A stretch of DNA of 16,841 nt from Basidiobolus heterosporus B8920 (lineage: Eukaryota; Basidiobolomycota; Basidiobolomycetes; Basidiobolales; Basidiobolaceae). Where the stretch lies: assembly GCA_000697455.1 (NCBI GenBank), contig JNET01029221.1, positions 1-16,841 on the forward strand, written 5' to 3'. The notes beneath the pieces were generated by a model that saw only the letters and a list, made by a program, of their open reading frames with translations, searched no databases and had not been told where the DNA came from. The position numbers and the translations under genes were made by a program. This document shows positions 8,922-16,841 of the stretch, one piece after another; position 1 is the first letter of the stretch, and every line of letters begins with the position of its first letter.

Positions 8922-11045
8922 TCAAACCTCCTTTTCTTTGCCCTTTGAAATTGGTCTACGCTCCCAAATCTACAACAAAGTGATTGAGTGAGTTCAACGA
9001 TGCTATCTATATTGTTGTCTAAAACCTATGCTCATACCTGAATAAAGGATTCTGATAAGAAAATCATTTGTGGTATAATCTCTTCAACAATTAAATCTTG
9101 AATCTGGAACCATTGGTCTTTTCCTCGATGCCTGACATGCACTTTATATGTGCCTTGACCTGCGCCAGGCTTCCCTTCGTGTGAAATGTTTGCAATCAAG
9201 TCATAATGACCGTCTACAGTCTCTATTTCTGTCTGATCCTTGTCAAGAAGTTCCGAGAGATCGATATTACGGATAGGAAAGTTTACAATGGTAGGGTTCT
9301 TCTCTAATGTCCAATTGTTCTTTGTGAATCGTTTGATATGAAAGATCACATAACGAGGTAACTTCAGTAGATGAAATCTTTTAGCAGACCCGTTAACTTC
9401 CTGTAAACACTAATTGTGAGCTACTCGTCAAAAAGTCCCAAGACATAGATTACTACTTACTTGCGCTCTTTGACCATTGTATTTACCAAGTAAACTACTC
9501 AACGGAATCTAGAATACTTGACTTAATGAAACGATTCAATAGCATTAATAATTGTATATAAGAGTTTAAATACTTGAGGGATAATGTTCCTTTCAACTTC
9601 ATCTTGGAATAGAGGTGGTGGTGGAAGATCAAGGGTCAAAAACATGAATGGAGATACGGCAGTGGTGATTTCTAGCATTCCCTTTGTCAATAGAGCTCGA
9701 TAAAATTGAAATTTTGAAGTCTGCTAACCTCGATCAAGATCCATCACTAATGGCTCATCGTTGTCTTCTTTGACAAGAATAGATTGAGTCTCAACACGAA
9801 CCGTCCCTTGAAATATCTTTGTAATGATACCTAAAGAAAGAGTTAGTGAGAGAGATACGAGATATGAGAAGATAAAGTTCTTACTTGAACGCTTGCGAGT
9901 TCCACCTAGGTCGCGATGTAAAGTGTTCAAGAACCACGAAAGGAAGTCGATGGGATCACCTTGTTCAGTGAGTTTGAATCTCTTATCACTAGATTTGGAG
10001 ATTTCCTAGACAAAAACCAATATTATAACCTCGCACAATACAAAGCTGATATGAATGGCCTCTCACCTGTAAGAGCTCGTGTGGACTGACTTGTCCTTTG
10101 AATGCCTTAGGGTTCCATATTTTTCGAGTTAGCAGTCCGAATCTCCTGACTAGAATTGAATGACAATTAACACTTGTACTTTTTGCAAGAATCATGGGTG
10201 ATTGTTTCCTGACCAAGTTCTGAGCTGGAGTCGAAATTGTTCAGAATGAAAAAATCTCGGAGAGGTGGAATATGAACTAACGCCTGAATCACGACATTAA
10301 TATAGTCGTTTGCTTTGACATTATTTAATCCGACAAAGCCTAACGGTACTTCATTAACCAACATGCATCTAATTCATATTGCAATATTGATCTTACCAGG
10401 AAGATATTTGCGGGAATTCAAATCGTAGGAGTATTCCAGATTCTTGTCTAATTGAATGACTTGCTGTTTGGTAAAGGTCGGATGTAGTACATACTAGAAC
10501 TCGAAATAAGTCTTTGGTATCACACAAATCATATAAAGCGTAACTTTAAAACCTTAATGTCGTCTAGTGAAGAGTCAATAACTTCATATCCATCGGGGAG
10601 ACAATAAACCTGGCGCAATCGTTAGAGTCGATCTTTTGAGTTTTTCAATGTTAAAGTATTGAACAGTACCTTAAGAGTATGAAGATTGATAAAGACATGA
10701 TGGTCTTCGTGTATACTATGGAAATAAGCATGAGACGCCTTTCCTCTCCCTAGATATATGACCATTTATGTTACGATTGATACGTGCAGAAGGTAAGATT
10801 GAGACCGAACCTTGGAAGTATTTTCCACAAACGAGACAGCCATACACATTCAAATTAGAAAGTGATACTGAGCATAGTTTTTCAAAATCAAAATCCAACA
10901 TGGAACGATTGATAGTGTCCAAATACAAATCTTTCGATGAGGCCTTGTCATTATAATTGCTCACTTGAGTTTCAGTTGCCGGAATGGCATCGGATTCAGT
11001 TTCTATCTTTCTCTTCTTAGCTTCAGGTTCCATCGTCGACATCAT
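8922..11045 (-). CDS. SAD1: SAD1/USP39-like U4/U6.U5 tri-snRNP assembly factor (inactive ubiquitin-protease fold)
   Basis: Twelve exons in gene order: 11045-10811, 10749-10670, 10609-10553, 10493-10397, 10339-10214, 10149-10067, 10005-9885, 9830-9729, 9671-9574, 9508-9461, 9400-9038 and 8969-8922. They encode 485 residues (human USP39 565, yeast Sad1 448 as I recall). The family stabilises the tri-snRNP for pre-mRNA splicing in the nucleus. A basic N-terminus (KKRK at 10-13) may be a nuclear signal. A UBP-type zinc finger follows (about 54-112; C58, C70, C73, H85 and C108 are candidate ligands; CLVCGKYFQG is diagnostic). The USP domain starts at about 158. The catalytic Cys box reads GLNNVKANDY, with Asp168 where active USPs have Cys. 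The His box reads GTYKVHV, with Thr where active enzymes have His, so no protease activity is expected, as in the rest of the family. IFHIKRFTKNNW and PTIVNFP are further signatures. All eleven introns are 54-68 nt. The donors of introns 1 (GTTCGG) and 3 (GTTTTA) are weak. Confidence 0.95.
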
Positions 11046-11361
11046 AAAATCTTTCGTGAGTATTCAGCTCAGAAAAATGAACTGTTAAACTTGCATCCCT
11101 GAAGATACGCCCAAAAGATTTAGATAAAATTAATCGAGTTGTCAGTGAATTATTTCCGAATTTCCGCTATATATTTCAACATTTTAGTGACTGCTACAAC
11201 ACCTTCGAAATCTTTTTCCGCTCATCTCAAAATATGACTCTATATTATTTCCGCAGACGTTTTTTTTCTTTTTCCTACTAGGGTGACCAAAATCTGAATT
11301 GAGAAAAGTAGCCATTTCCGGTTGGTAGTAGAGGTGTTATTCATTATCTACCTTGTTCATT
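11046..11361. promoter_or_regulatory. Bidirectional promoter between SAD1 and the ankyrin gene
   Basis: A 316-bp gap separates two divergent start codons, so the promoters must share it. On the plus strand, TATA-like CTATATATTT (about 11168-11177) and CTATATTATT (about 11241) precede a T/C-rich run (about 11260-11280) some 85 nt before the ankyrin ATG. No other motif was recognised. Confidence 0.5.
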
Positions 11362-12079
11362 ATGTCGATTGAAAACATTTGGCTTGCTGCCGGTGATGGC
11401 GACTTGGAAAAAGTAAAAGAGTTCTTGGAAGCTGGAGTGAGTGTTGATGCTAAAGATGAAAACGGATACACTCCTTTGTAAGTGTACCTATTACCGATTG
11501 TGGAGTAGAGTGATGTTTTAATTAGTTTTACTATTCTCGAAGGCATGCTGCTGTCTCGTATGGACATAGCGAGTTGATCCAACTCTTATTGGAAAGAGGG
11601 GCCAACGTTAACATCGCTGATTCTGATGGCGACACTCCTCTTCATGTATGTGAGAGCTTTGAAATTGCTGAACAACTGGTCAAAGCAGGAGCCGATATCA
11701 AATTGGAAGATGATGAAGGGAAAACTGTAAGTATATATGAATTAGACTTTCCAGCCAAAATTTGAGCACGTCTTAATTGTGTGTATGATAGGCTATTGAT
11801 ACAGCAGAAGAAGAAGGTCACTATGATGTGATGATTTTCTTACAAGAATATCCCAACAATGTTACCACCCTGCCTTTACCTGAAGAGGCCAAAGAAGAGC
11901 TTGCAAAAAAACTGCAACCTGCCGATGTTGATGGAACAGCTTTCTTGGAAAAAGCTTCTGAAGTGCTGCGTCAAGCAGACCTTCAAGGACTAGACCGAGA
12001 TGCTGAGCTTCAAAAGTTGGTAACCGAAATGGTTCTCAATCAGCTATCTAATGGAGCTTCATACGAAAATGATGAATGA
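11362..12079 (+). CDS. Small ankyrin-repeat protein
   Basis: Exons 11362-11477, 11543-11726 and 11792-12079 encode 195 residues; both introns are 65 nt with GTAAGT donors. About four ankyrin repeats fill residues 4-132: NIWLAAGDGDLEKVKEFLEA (a degenerate cap), NGYTPLHAAVSYGHSELIQL, DGDTPLHVCESFEIAEQLVK (shortened, lacking the usual A-x-x-G-H), and EGKTAIDTAEEEGHYDVMIF. A charged, probably helical tail (about 145-195, ending YENDE) has no domain I know. Similar short cytosolic ankyrin proteins are widespread in fungi. The nearest named relative by size is yeast Yar1, the Rps3 chaperone (about 200 residues), but the repeat and tail wording do not clearly match it, so I assign no function beyond protein binding. 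It converges with the isocitrate dehydrogenase gene. Confidence 0.9.
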
Positions 12080-12149
12080 GCAATACTAGTAAATCATACA
12101 GAAGCACTTCCATTAAATGATAGGATTGTATTTTGAAGACTTCGACATT

Positions 12150-12155
12150 AATAAA
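12150..12155 (+). terminator. Candidate poly(A) signal of the ankyrin gene
   Basis: AATAAA lies about 70 nt after the ankyrin stop codon. A facing minus-strand signal for the convergent IDP gene is at 12201-12206, so the two transcripts may end within a few tens of bases of each other. Confidence 0.4.
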
Positions 12156-12200
12156 ACTGAATATAATATAGAAGTAGAAAACCGCCATCTCTGGCCATCC

Positions 12201-12206
12201 TTTATT
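12201..12206 (-). terminator. Candidate poly(A) signal of the NADP-isocitrate dehydrogenase gene
   Basis: AATAAA on the minus strand is about 163 nt beyond the IDP stop. With the opposing ankyrin signal it would define a tail-to-tail boundary with little or no transcript overlap. Confidence 0.3.
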
Positions 12207-12368
12207 TTGTCAAGTTTACAGTCTGAAACAGGTTAATGCGGATATATGCTAAACATTCACAGTTTGGAGTACAAAATGCTCTAAGGGTTGGCATCACGTT
12301 CACATTGGTAACAAAAACATATATGGCACGAATGTAATGCTAAATGTAAAATGCAAAAACTATTGGAT

Positions 12369-13979
12369 CTAGTGGTTGCGAATCTCCTTGAGCATATCCT
12401 CAACATGGTTCATGAACTCAGTTGTGGTGACATAGTGGGAGCGATTCATCTGTTTGCCGTGGATTGCCAATGCCAAGTCTTTAGTCATCTTTCCATTCTT
12501 GTCCACAGTATCGATACAAGCACGTTCCAAATGGTGGGAGAACTTCAAAAGGGCTGCATTGTTATCGAGTTTGGCGCGATGGGCTAAACCACGAGTCCAA
12601 GCAAAGATGGAAGCAATGGGATTGGTAGAGGTTTCGTTTCCTTTTTGGTGCTCACGATAATGTCTGGTAACAGTACCATGCGCCGCTTCAGCTTCCAAGG
12701 TCTTACCATCAGGAGTGACGAGAACTGAAGTCATTAAGCCTAGAGAACCGAACCCTTGGGCCAAGATATCAGATTGAACATCACCATCATAATTTTTGGT
12801 AGCCCATACAAAGCCACCGCTAGACTTCAAAGCCTGAGCAACCATATCGTCAATCAAGCGATGTTCGTACCAAATCTTCTGTTCATCGAATTTGCTCTTG
12901 TAATGTTTCTCAAAAATATCTTGGAAGATGTCCTTGAAACGGCCATCATATTTCTTGAGAATAGTATTCTTGGTACTTAAATAGAGTGGCATACCCTTGC
13001 TCAAAGCCATTTGGAAAGAGCTATGCGCAAACCCGGTAATGGAATCATCTGTATTATACATGCCCATGCCAACACCAGCACCTTCGAAGTCGTAAACTAC
13101 CCACTTCTGGGGTTTTTGGGAGGGATCCTTGGGAGTAAAGGACATCTCGAATTTACCAGGACCGTTAACTACAAAATCAGTGGCCCGGTATTGGTCACCA
13201 AATGCATGTCTACCGATGACAATTGGCTTCTCCCAGCCGGGCACAATTTTAGGGACGTTTTGGAGGAGGATAGGCTCACGGAACACAGTTCCGCCAATGA
13301 TGTTACGAATTGTACCATTAGGAGATCTATACATCTCCTTCAAGTTAAATTCTATACAACCGAAAATGCATGTCAATAATGCATCGACTCGATGAGATAT
13401 GATACAACAATACCCTTAACTCTCGCTTCATCAGGAGTGATAGTGGCGCATTTAATGCCGACATTGTACTTCTTGATGGCCTCAGCTGCCTCAATAGTAA
13501 CTCTATCGTCAGTCTAGAAAAATGGCGTAAGTATTCAGAAATATCTTCGACATAGAAATGTTCAAGCATACATCGTTTCTATGTTCCATGCCAAGGTCAT
13601 AATATTTGATATCAAGCTTGACATAAGGGAAGATCAACTATGAATTCATAAAGTCTTGGTAAGTACAGTCATTGAAACACAACTTGGTTTGTTAGCTTAC
13701 CTTTTCTTTGATCATTTTCCAAATAATACGAGTCATTTCGTCACCATCAAGGTCTACAACCGGATTGTCAACGGTAATACGTGAATCTTGGGAATCTTTG
13801 ATAAAAGACAAGTCGTATATATCAGTAATTGGGGCTTCAATAAGTAACAATATCTAAGTAAACGGTTTACATTCACGCTTTGATAACAAAGACTTGGTTG
13901 CATACAAAGAAGGAACAGCCTTCTTGCAATTGGTTCTAAGAAGGCCTAGTGAATACGTAGAACGAGCCAGAGATGTCAT
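12369..13979 (-). CDS. IDP1: NADP-dependent isocitrate dehydrogenase, mitochondrial
   Basis: Five exons in gene order: 13979-13871, 13795-13701, 13637-13572, 13513-13414 and 13351-12369, giving 450 residues (human IDH2 452). It converts isocitrate and NADP+ to 2-oxoglutarate, CO2 and NADPH. Exon 1 supplies a typical mitochondrial presequence: residues 1-36 begin [15 protein letters not shown], rich in Ser, Arg, Lys and Leu with no acidic residue before Glu36. The mature enzyme starts near [20 protein letters not shown]. Substrate-binding residues are present: SPNGTIRN with Arg139, FREP with Arg148, and IGRHAFGDQ with Arg171, which match human Arg140, Arg149 and Arg172. [13 protein letters not shown] and NYDGDVQSD carry the metal-binding Asp residues. 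The C-terminus IRNH is not a peroxisomal signal. The first intron has two in-frame acceptors nine bases apart (ending at 13796 and 13787). A TATATAAG element lies about 100 nt upstream. The gene lies head-to-head with the acidic-protein gene. Confidence 0.96.
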
Positions 13980-14572
13980 ACTAATTGGCAAACTCAAAAT
14001 CTTAGCAGTAGTAGCAACAAGAGCTGACAAGCAAGAGAAAGCTTGGGGTTATCACCGTACAACGGCTCTAAACGCCACCTTATATAATCAACGCTAAACC
14101 TGATTTTGTTCGACCGAAGAAAGCCAAATATGGAAGTCCAACTGGCATTTCCCCTTTTAAATGACTTTGAATAGCATCATTTTTTTGTTCTCATACTTTA
14201 TAGCAAAATGTATAATGAGAAGGTTAAAAATCTTAGTAATATCAATATTGGGAGCAACAAGTCAGATGATAGGGTGAATTTCCAGCAAATTGATCGCTTA
14301 TGGTAAATCAAGTGCCATGAGTCATCTTCATACAGAATCTGAGTAACAATAATAATAAGAGTCATGCTTACACTTCGCGCTAGATATCAAGATTAGGATT
14401 AGCTGAGAAATTACAAGGTTGAATAAACATAATTAACGGTTAAACCTACTGCGACTAATCAAGGAGTTGGTCAAAAAAATCTTGTTGATTGGAGCCTTTA
14501 ATAGTAAACATTCGAGCACTCGAAAATATTATTCAATTCCTTCTTTTCCGTTCAACCCAGTGTCCTGAGAAA
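13980..14572. other. Intergenic region between the IDP and acidic-protein genes (divergent promoters)
   Basis: About 590 bases between divergent start codons. The minus strand has TATATAAG at 14086-14079, about 100 nt before the IDP ATG. A 31-codon open frame starts at about 14206 on the plus strand (MYNEKVKN...), too short and unlike anything known to call a gene. A T/C-rich stretch at 14530-14555, ending in CCCAG, precedes the acidic-protein start and may mark a transcription start or a leader intron acceptor. Confidence 0.5.
14079..14086 (-). promoter_or_regulatory. TATA box of the IDP gene
   Basis: TATATAAG on the minus strand, about 100 nt before the start codon, with no other ATG between it and the called start. 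This supports exon 1 as the true first coding exon and so the mitochondrial leader. Confidence 0.45.
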
Positions 14573-14896
14573 ATGTCTTCTGACAGCTTAGACGTCTTGG
14601 ATTCTAGTTATGACGAACAACAGGACCTCGATTATGTCGACGAAAATGCCGAGGATTACGAAGATGATGATCAATTAGAAGAAGCAGTCAGTCCTAGTGA
14701 GCTTCTAAACCTTGTCAGAGACAACGAAGAGATCGATGAAGTTGATAAAGCAATCCTGCTAGATCTGGCAAGAGCTCTAGGTGAAGATGTTGACGAAAAC
14801 CAGGATGTAACAGAAATACTTCATACTTTGGAGAATCTCTTACTCGATGAGGATGAAGGTGTTATTGAAGATTTAGATAGTGAGGAAGAAGATTAA
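14573..14896 (+). CDS. Very acidic 107-residue protein of unknown function
   Basis: I do not recognise this family. I chose the ATG at 14573 because it has a good context (GAAAATGTC) and follows a T/C-rich run. The same frame is open back to 14489, but that 28-residue extension is hydrophobic and Cys-bearing, unlike the rest, and looks like leader DNA. By my count the protein has 23 Asp and 20 Glu against 3 Lys/Arg and one His, so the predicted pI is below 4. Residues 1-36 are an Asp/Tyr-rich, probably disordered segment. Residues about 40-92 have regular hydrophobic spacing (PSELLNLVRD, DKAILLDLARALG, VTEILHTLENLLL), suggesting two or three amphipathic helices. The end is again acidic (DLDSEEED). 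No signal peptide, metal site or intron is present. Acidic histone or ribosomal-protein chaperones can look like this, but that is only a compositional guess. It is a real gene by codon pattern and context, though small. Confidence 0.72.
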   Translation: MSSDSLDVLDSSYDEQQDLDYVDENAEDYEDDDQLEEAVSPSELLNLVRDNEEIDEVDKAILLDLARALGEDVDENQDVTEILHTLENLLLDEDEGVIEDLDSEEED

Positions 14897-15281
14897 CTTT
14901 GACCCTTGATTTTAGAGACACCCTCTAAGAGAGATGCATTTCTGAGCTATTGACTTGTTCTCATGTATCTCGTGTCGTTACTGCTTTGTAAATCCATATT
15001 TTTATGTAATTTAAATAGACTTCCAATGTTAAACTTCGAAACGATAAACCATTTTTTGAAATTCATAAACGTGTTGGGACGAGATTATATTACTTAAATT
15101 TACTCGACAATGGGAATCCTTCACGAGATGGTTATTTTAAATGGTAGTTGGTGAAACTCCTGAGATTAATTGGGGCATCAGTCAGTCTTACAGCGCATGT
15201 CATAGCGCAAATCGATTTATCTTTTTAAAAAGGTTTTTCGTTCAGAATATATTTCCACTATACACAATATCCGTCAACAAA
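14897..15281. other. Intergenic region: acidic-protein 3' end and thioredoxin promoter
   Basis: About 385 bases between two plus-strand genes. No extra gene is seen; an open frame starting at 15141 runs through the promoter into the thioredoxin first exon and intron and is not credible. AGCGCA occurs twice (15192-15197 and 15204-15209), 12 bases apart, some 75-90 bp before the thioredoxin ATG. A TATA-like GAATATATTT lies near 15245. Confidence 0.5.
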
Positions 15282-15885
15282 ATGTCTTTCCTTAGAGTTG
15301 CTACCCGCTCGCTAGCACGTAAGTGTGAAATATATACAATATACGTCTGTTCTCCTTCGTTGACGTTTACTATCAGGTACTTCCGTTCCTCGCGGTGTTT
15401 CCGTCGTAGGCTTTCACAGTTCTGCTTTAGTTCGTGAGGGAAAAATCCTTGAAGCCACTCAAGAAAGTTTTGCGGAATTGGTTGAGAAGAGTGAAAGTCC
15501 AGTAGTGGTTGATTTCTATGCCAGGTAATTCTCAACAAAGTCAATTGCCATCTAGATTTATGAATTGAACTTGGCTAACAATGAAAAGTTGGTGTGGACC
15601 TTGTCGTATGCTGGCACCTATCCTAAAGAAATCTGTGGAGAAGAATGGTAAAATCAATTTGGTGAAGCTTGACGTGGATGAAGCAAATGCCATTGCAGCG
15701 AAATACGAAGCAAGTATTTGATTATAATCGTTATATAGGAAATTATCTAACTTCTTATTTAGATCGCTTCACTCCCTACTGTGGCCACTATATATAAAGG
15801 CGAAGTAGTTAGTAAATTTGTGGGAATGCGTGACCAGAAGTTCATCGAGAAGTATGTTGAAGAAGCCGCTTCTTTTAAGCAATAA
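15282..15885 (+). CDS. Mitochondrial thioredoxin
   Basis: Four exons, 15282-15318, 15377-15524, 15589-15709 and 15763-15885, encode 142 residues. Thioredoxin reduces protein disulfides through its active site WCGPC, here Cys64 and Cys67 (ASWCGPCRML), formed across the second splice junction. The cis-proline is Pro107 (SLPTV), and the buried Asp of VVDFYA is Asp58. About 35 residues precede the thioredoxin fold: they start MSFLRVATRSLARTSVPRG and contain FHSSALVREG, a typical mitochondrial presequence and cleavage region, so the protein resembles yeast Trx3 more than the cytosolic Trx1/2. The length is normal for that class. The third intron, 53 nt, begins GCAAGT and ends TTATTTAG with a TCTAAC branch site. 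It is a GC-AG intron; no GT donor nearby keeps the frame. A plausible poly(A) signal is at 16014-16019. Confidence 0.94.
15710..15762 (+). other. GC-AG intron in the thioredoxin gene
   Basis: The boundary KYE/IASLPTV must be in phase 0 to keep the thioredoxin fold. The exon ends AAATACGAA and the intron starts GCAAGT, the usual form of GC donors, with a CTAAC branch site about 15 nt before TTTAG. The GT four bases downstream would shift the frame. The other 26 introns placed in this window start with GT. Confidence 0.85.
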
Positions 15886-16367
15886 TTTAGAAATACTTGC
15901 GAATGCTTTCTTCATTTTTATCAAAATTGCATCTTCATCTACGTTAGTATTCGGAGAGCTTTGTCCTATTTGACAAGGGCCGTGATATTTCATATTAACA
16001 AAAGGCTGGATATAATAAACTATATCTGCTGTATGTGAACTATCGTTTAACAGATGTCGGAGAAAGATCGGTTAGTTTTTCAAATAGTTTATTCCAGATA
16101 GTAAGAAAGGAATGGATCGAAATTACTTCGGACAAGATAAATAGGACGTGTAGTATTATACAAAAGTAAGGAAGAATTGATGCTAACAAAACGCATCTCT
16201 ACTCACGAAAAGAAATGCTTGGATGCACAGCTTTGTCAAAAAGACTGGTTCGTGAAAAGAGAAAGTGATGAGGAATGTTGCTTTGTAAATATTTGTTCAA
16301 ACATAAGTTTGAGAAGTTCGTAAATCATGTTGATACCTCTAAAATGAAAACATCAAGAATCCACAAT
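15886..16367. other. Convergent intergenic region between thioredoxin and the coiled-coil gene
   Basis: About 480 bases between facing stop codons, expected to hold both 3' untranslated regions. I see no exon, RNA gene or repeat. An open minus-strand frame overlapping 15769-15993 is antisense to the last thioredoxin exon and is not credible. Confidence 0.6.
16014..16019 (+). terminator. Candidate poly(A) signal of thioredoxin
   Basis: AATAAA lies about 130 nt after the thioredoxin stop, on the plus strand. Distance and context are acceptable but the motif is common in AT-rich DNA. Confidence 0.3.
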
Positions 16368-16841
16368 TTAAGCGATAGTAGGATAGCGCTTAAGAAATGG
16401 TGAAGGGATATCATCGTCCTCATCCATCATGTTTGTTAGTCGTGGGTTGCCGTTGACCGCAACATTAGCTTTACCATTGATATTATTGTTATTTCTTTGA
16501 GCGCTCAAGTTCGATATTTCCATAAAGTCGTACTCTTTCTTGGGGGTATTCATTAGTTTGGCATGGATTGCCTTGAGTTCTATCTCTCGCTCTTCAATCT
16601 GAGCTTCACGTGCTTGCAGTTCACCTTCACGTTTGTTGAGAGTGGCCTCACGCGCATTAAGATTGGCTTCCATCTGTCGGAGTTCGTCTTCACGAGCTTT
16701 TAAGTGTGCCTCCATCTCTTGAAGAATCTTGTAACGAGAATTGAGCTCTTCCTCCTTTTTCTTCAGTAGTGTGTGTCGTTCCTTATTTTCATTGTTGCGT
16801 GTATAACTCTGAATTTTTTCAATTTTGAGAAGCTGGGTAGT
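16368..16841 (-). CDS. C-terminal part of a coiled-coil protein, possibly a NIMA-type kinase (5' end outside window)
   Basis: The open frame runs from the window edge (codon 16841-16839) to a TAA at 16370-16368, 157 residues, with no stop or needed intron. The ATG at 16715 is only an internal Met. Residues from the edge to about 108 are one coiled coil. From about 47 there are six near-perfect heptads of the type AREDELR, QMEANLN, AREATLN, KREGELQ, AREAQIE, EREIELK. After a turn (NTPKKEYDFMEI) comes a low-complexity NNNNIN stretch and then an acidic tail, MMDEDDDIPSPFLKRYPTIA. Fungal NIMA/Fin1 mitotic kinases end with a similar RE-rich coiled coil followed by an acidic PSPF-type tail, as I recall, so the missing 5' part may encode a NIMA-like kinase domain. 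That identity is a guess (about 0.4); a coding region with a coiled coil is secure. Confidence 0.85.
   Translation of the reverse strand, partial: TTQLLKIEKIQSYTRNNENKERHTLLKKKEEELNSRYKILQEMEAHLKAREDELRQMEANLNAREATLNKREGELQAREAQIEEREIELKAIHAKLMNTPKKEYDFMEISNLSAQRNNNNINGKANVAVNGNPRLTNMMDEDDDIPSPFLKRYPTIA

Noticed and set aside
12454-13395. Several plus-strand open frames of 68-122 codons opposite the IDP gene
   Set aside because: They are antisense shadows of the highly conserved isocitrate dehydrogenase exon 5 and its neighbours and resemble no protein family.
13894-14097. Plus-strand 67-codon open frame over IDP exon 1
   Set aside because: The minus strand here encodes a textbook mitochondrial leader joined in frame to the enzyme, with a TATA box at the right distance. 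The plus-strand frame is a by-product.
14206-14301. 31-codon open frame beginning MYNEKVKN
   Set aside because: Length is within chance for this DNA, no motif is visible, and extending it by splicing would need an intron much shorter than any other here.
14489-14572. 28-residue N-terminal extension of the acidic protein
   Set aside because: Its composition (hydrophobic, Arg, Cys) differs sharply from the acidic body, it lacks a clear targeting pattern, and the downstream ATG has the better context.
15141-15544. Overlapping open frames (plus 15141-15437, minus 15242-15544) around thioredoxin exons 1 and 2
   Set aside because: Both run through the promoter or the first intron of thioredoxin, whose spliced product matches the family end to end.
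1-16841. Transposons, viral relics, tRNA or rRNA genes, CRISPR-like arrays and metabolic gene clusters
   Set aside because: I looked for transposase or reverse-transcriptase motifs, terminal repeats, tRNA B-box sequence and tandem spacers on both strands and saw none. Neighbouring genes have unrelated housekeeping roles, so there is no sign of a biosynthetic or defence cluster.

Overview
The window is nuclear DNA of a fungus. It holds ten protein genes, all host housekeeping or regulatory genes. I see no mobile element, viral relic, CRISPR array, tRNA or rRNA. The fungal reading rests on short spliceosomal introns (all 27 that I can place are 53-75 nt, many with a CTAAC/CTGAT-like branch point), compact intergenic gaps, a GATA factor resembling the NsdD/SUB-1 type of filamentous fungi, and a fungal-style sulfonate dioxygenase. 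The RAD51 and SAD1 proteins read closer to animal RAD51/USP39 than to budding-yeast versions, genes are intron-rich, and a DGAT1-type acyltransferase is present. This fits an early-diverging lineage (Mucoromycota/Zoopagomycota-like) better than Saccharomycotina, but that placement is inference.

Layout, left to right. 1-1469: upstream DNA of the GATA gene. 1470-2868 (+): GATA zinc-finger factor, 2 exons. 3767-5249 (+): DGAT1-type diacylglycerol acyltransferase, 2 exons, with a striking spaced-motif cluster in its promoter. 5417-6436 (-): TauD-family 2-oxoglutarate dioxygenase, intronless and convergent with DGAT1. 7031-8347 (-): RAD51, 6 exons. 8922-11045 (-): SAD1/USP39-like tri-snRNP factor, 12 exons. 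11362-12079 (+): small ankyrin-repeat protein, 3 exons, divergent from SAD1 over 316 bp. 12369-13979 (-): NADP-isocitrate dehydrogenase with a mitochondrial leader, 5 exons. 14573-14896 (+): very acidic 107-residue protein of unknown function. 15282-15885 (+): mitochondrial thioredoxin, 4 exons, with a GC-AG intron. 16368 to the window end (-): 3' part of a coiled-coil protein, perhaps the tail of a NIMA-type kinase.

The genes do not form a pathway cluster. Two neighbours are linked loosely: mitochondrial NADPH production by IDP and a mitochondrial thioredoxin both belong to organellar redox defence. I found no new multi-gene system. The points most worth a second look are single-gene ones: a Pro in place of Asp in the DGAT1 FYxDWWN motif, an array of CGGAT/ATCCG half-sites at exact 10-bp pitch upstream of DGAT1, a GC-AG intron inside thioredoxin, an extra residue in RAD51 DNA-binding loop 2, weak donor sites in the gene for the splicing factor SAD1, and the unclassified acidic protein. 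Exon structures were built by hand from splice signals plus remembered family sequences and have not been checked against RNA.
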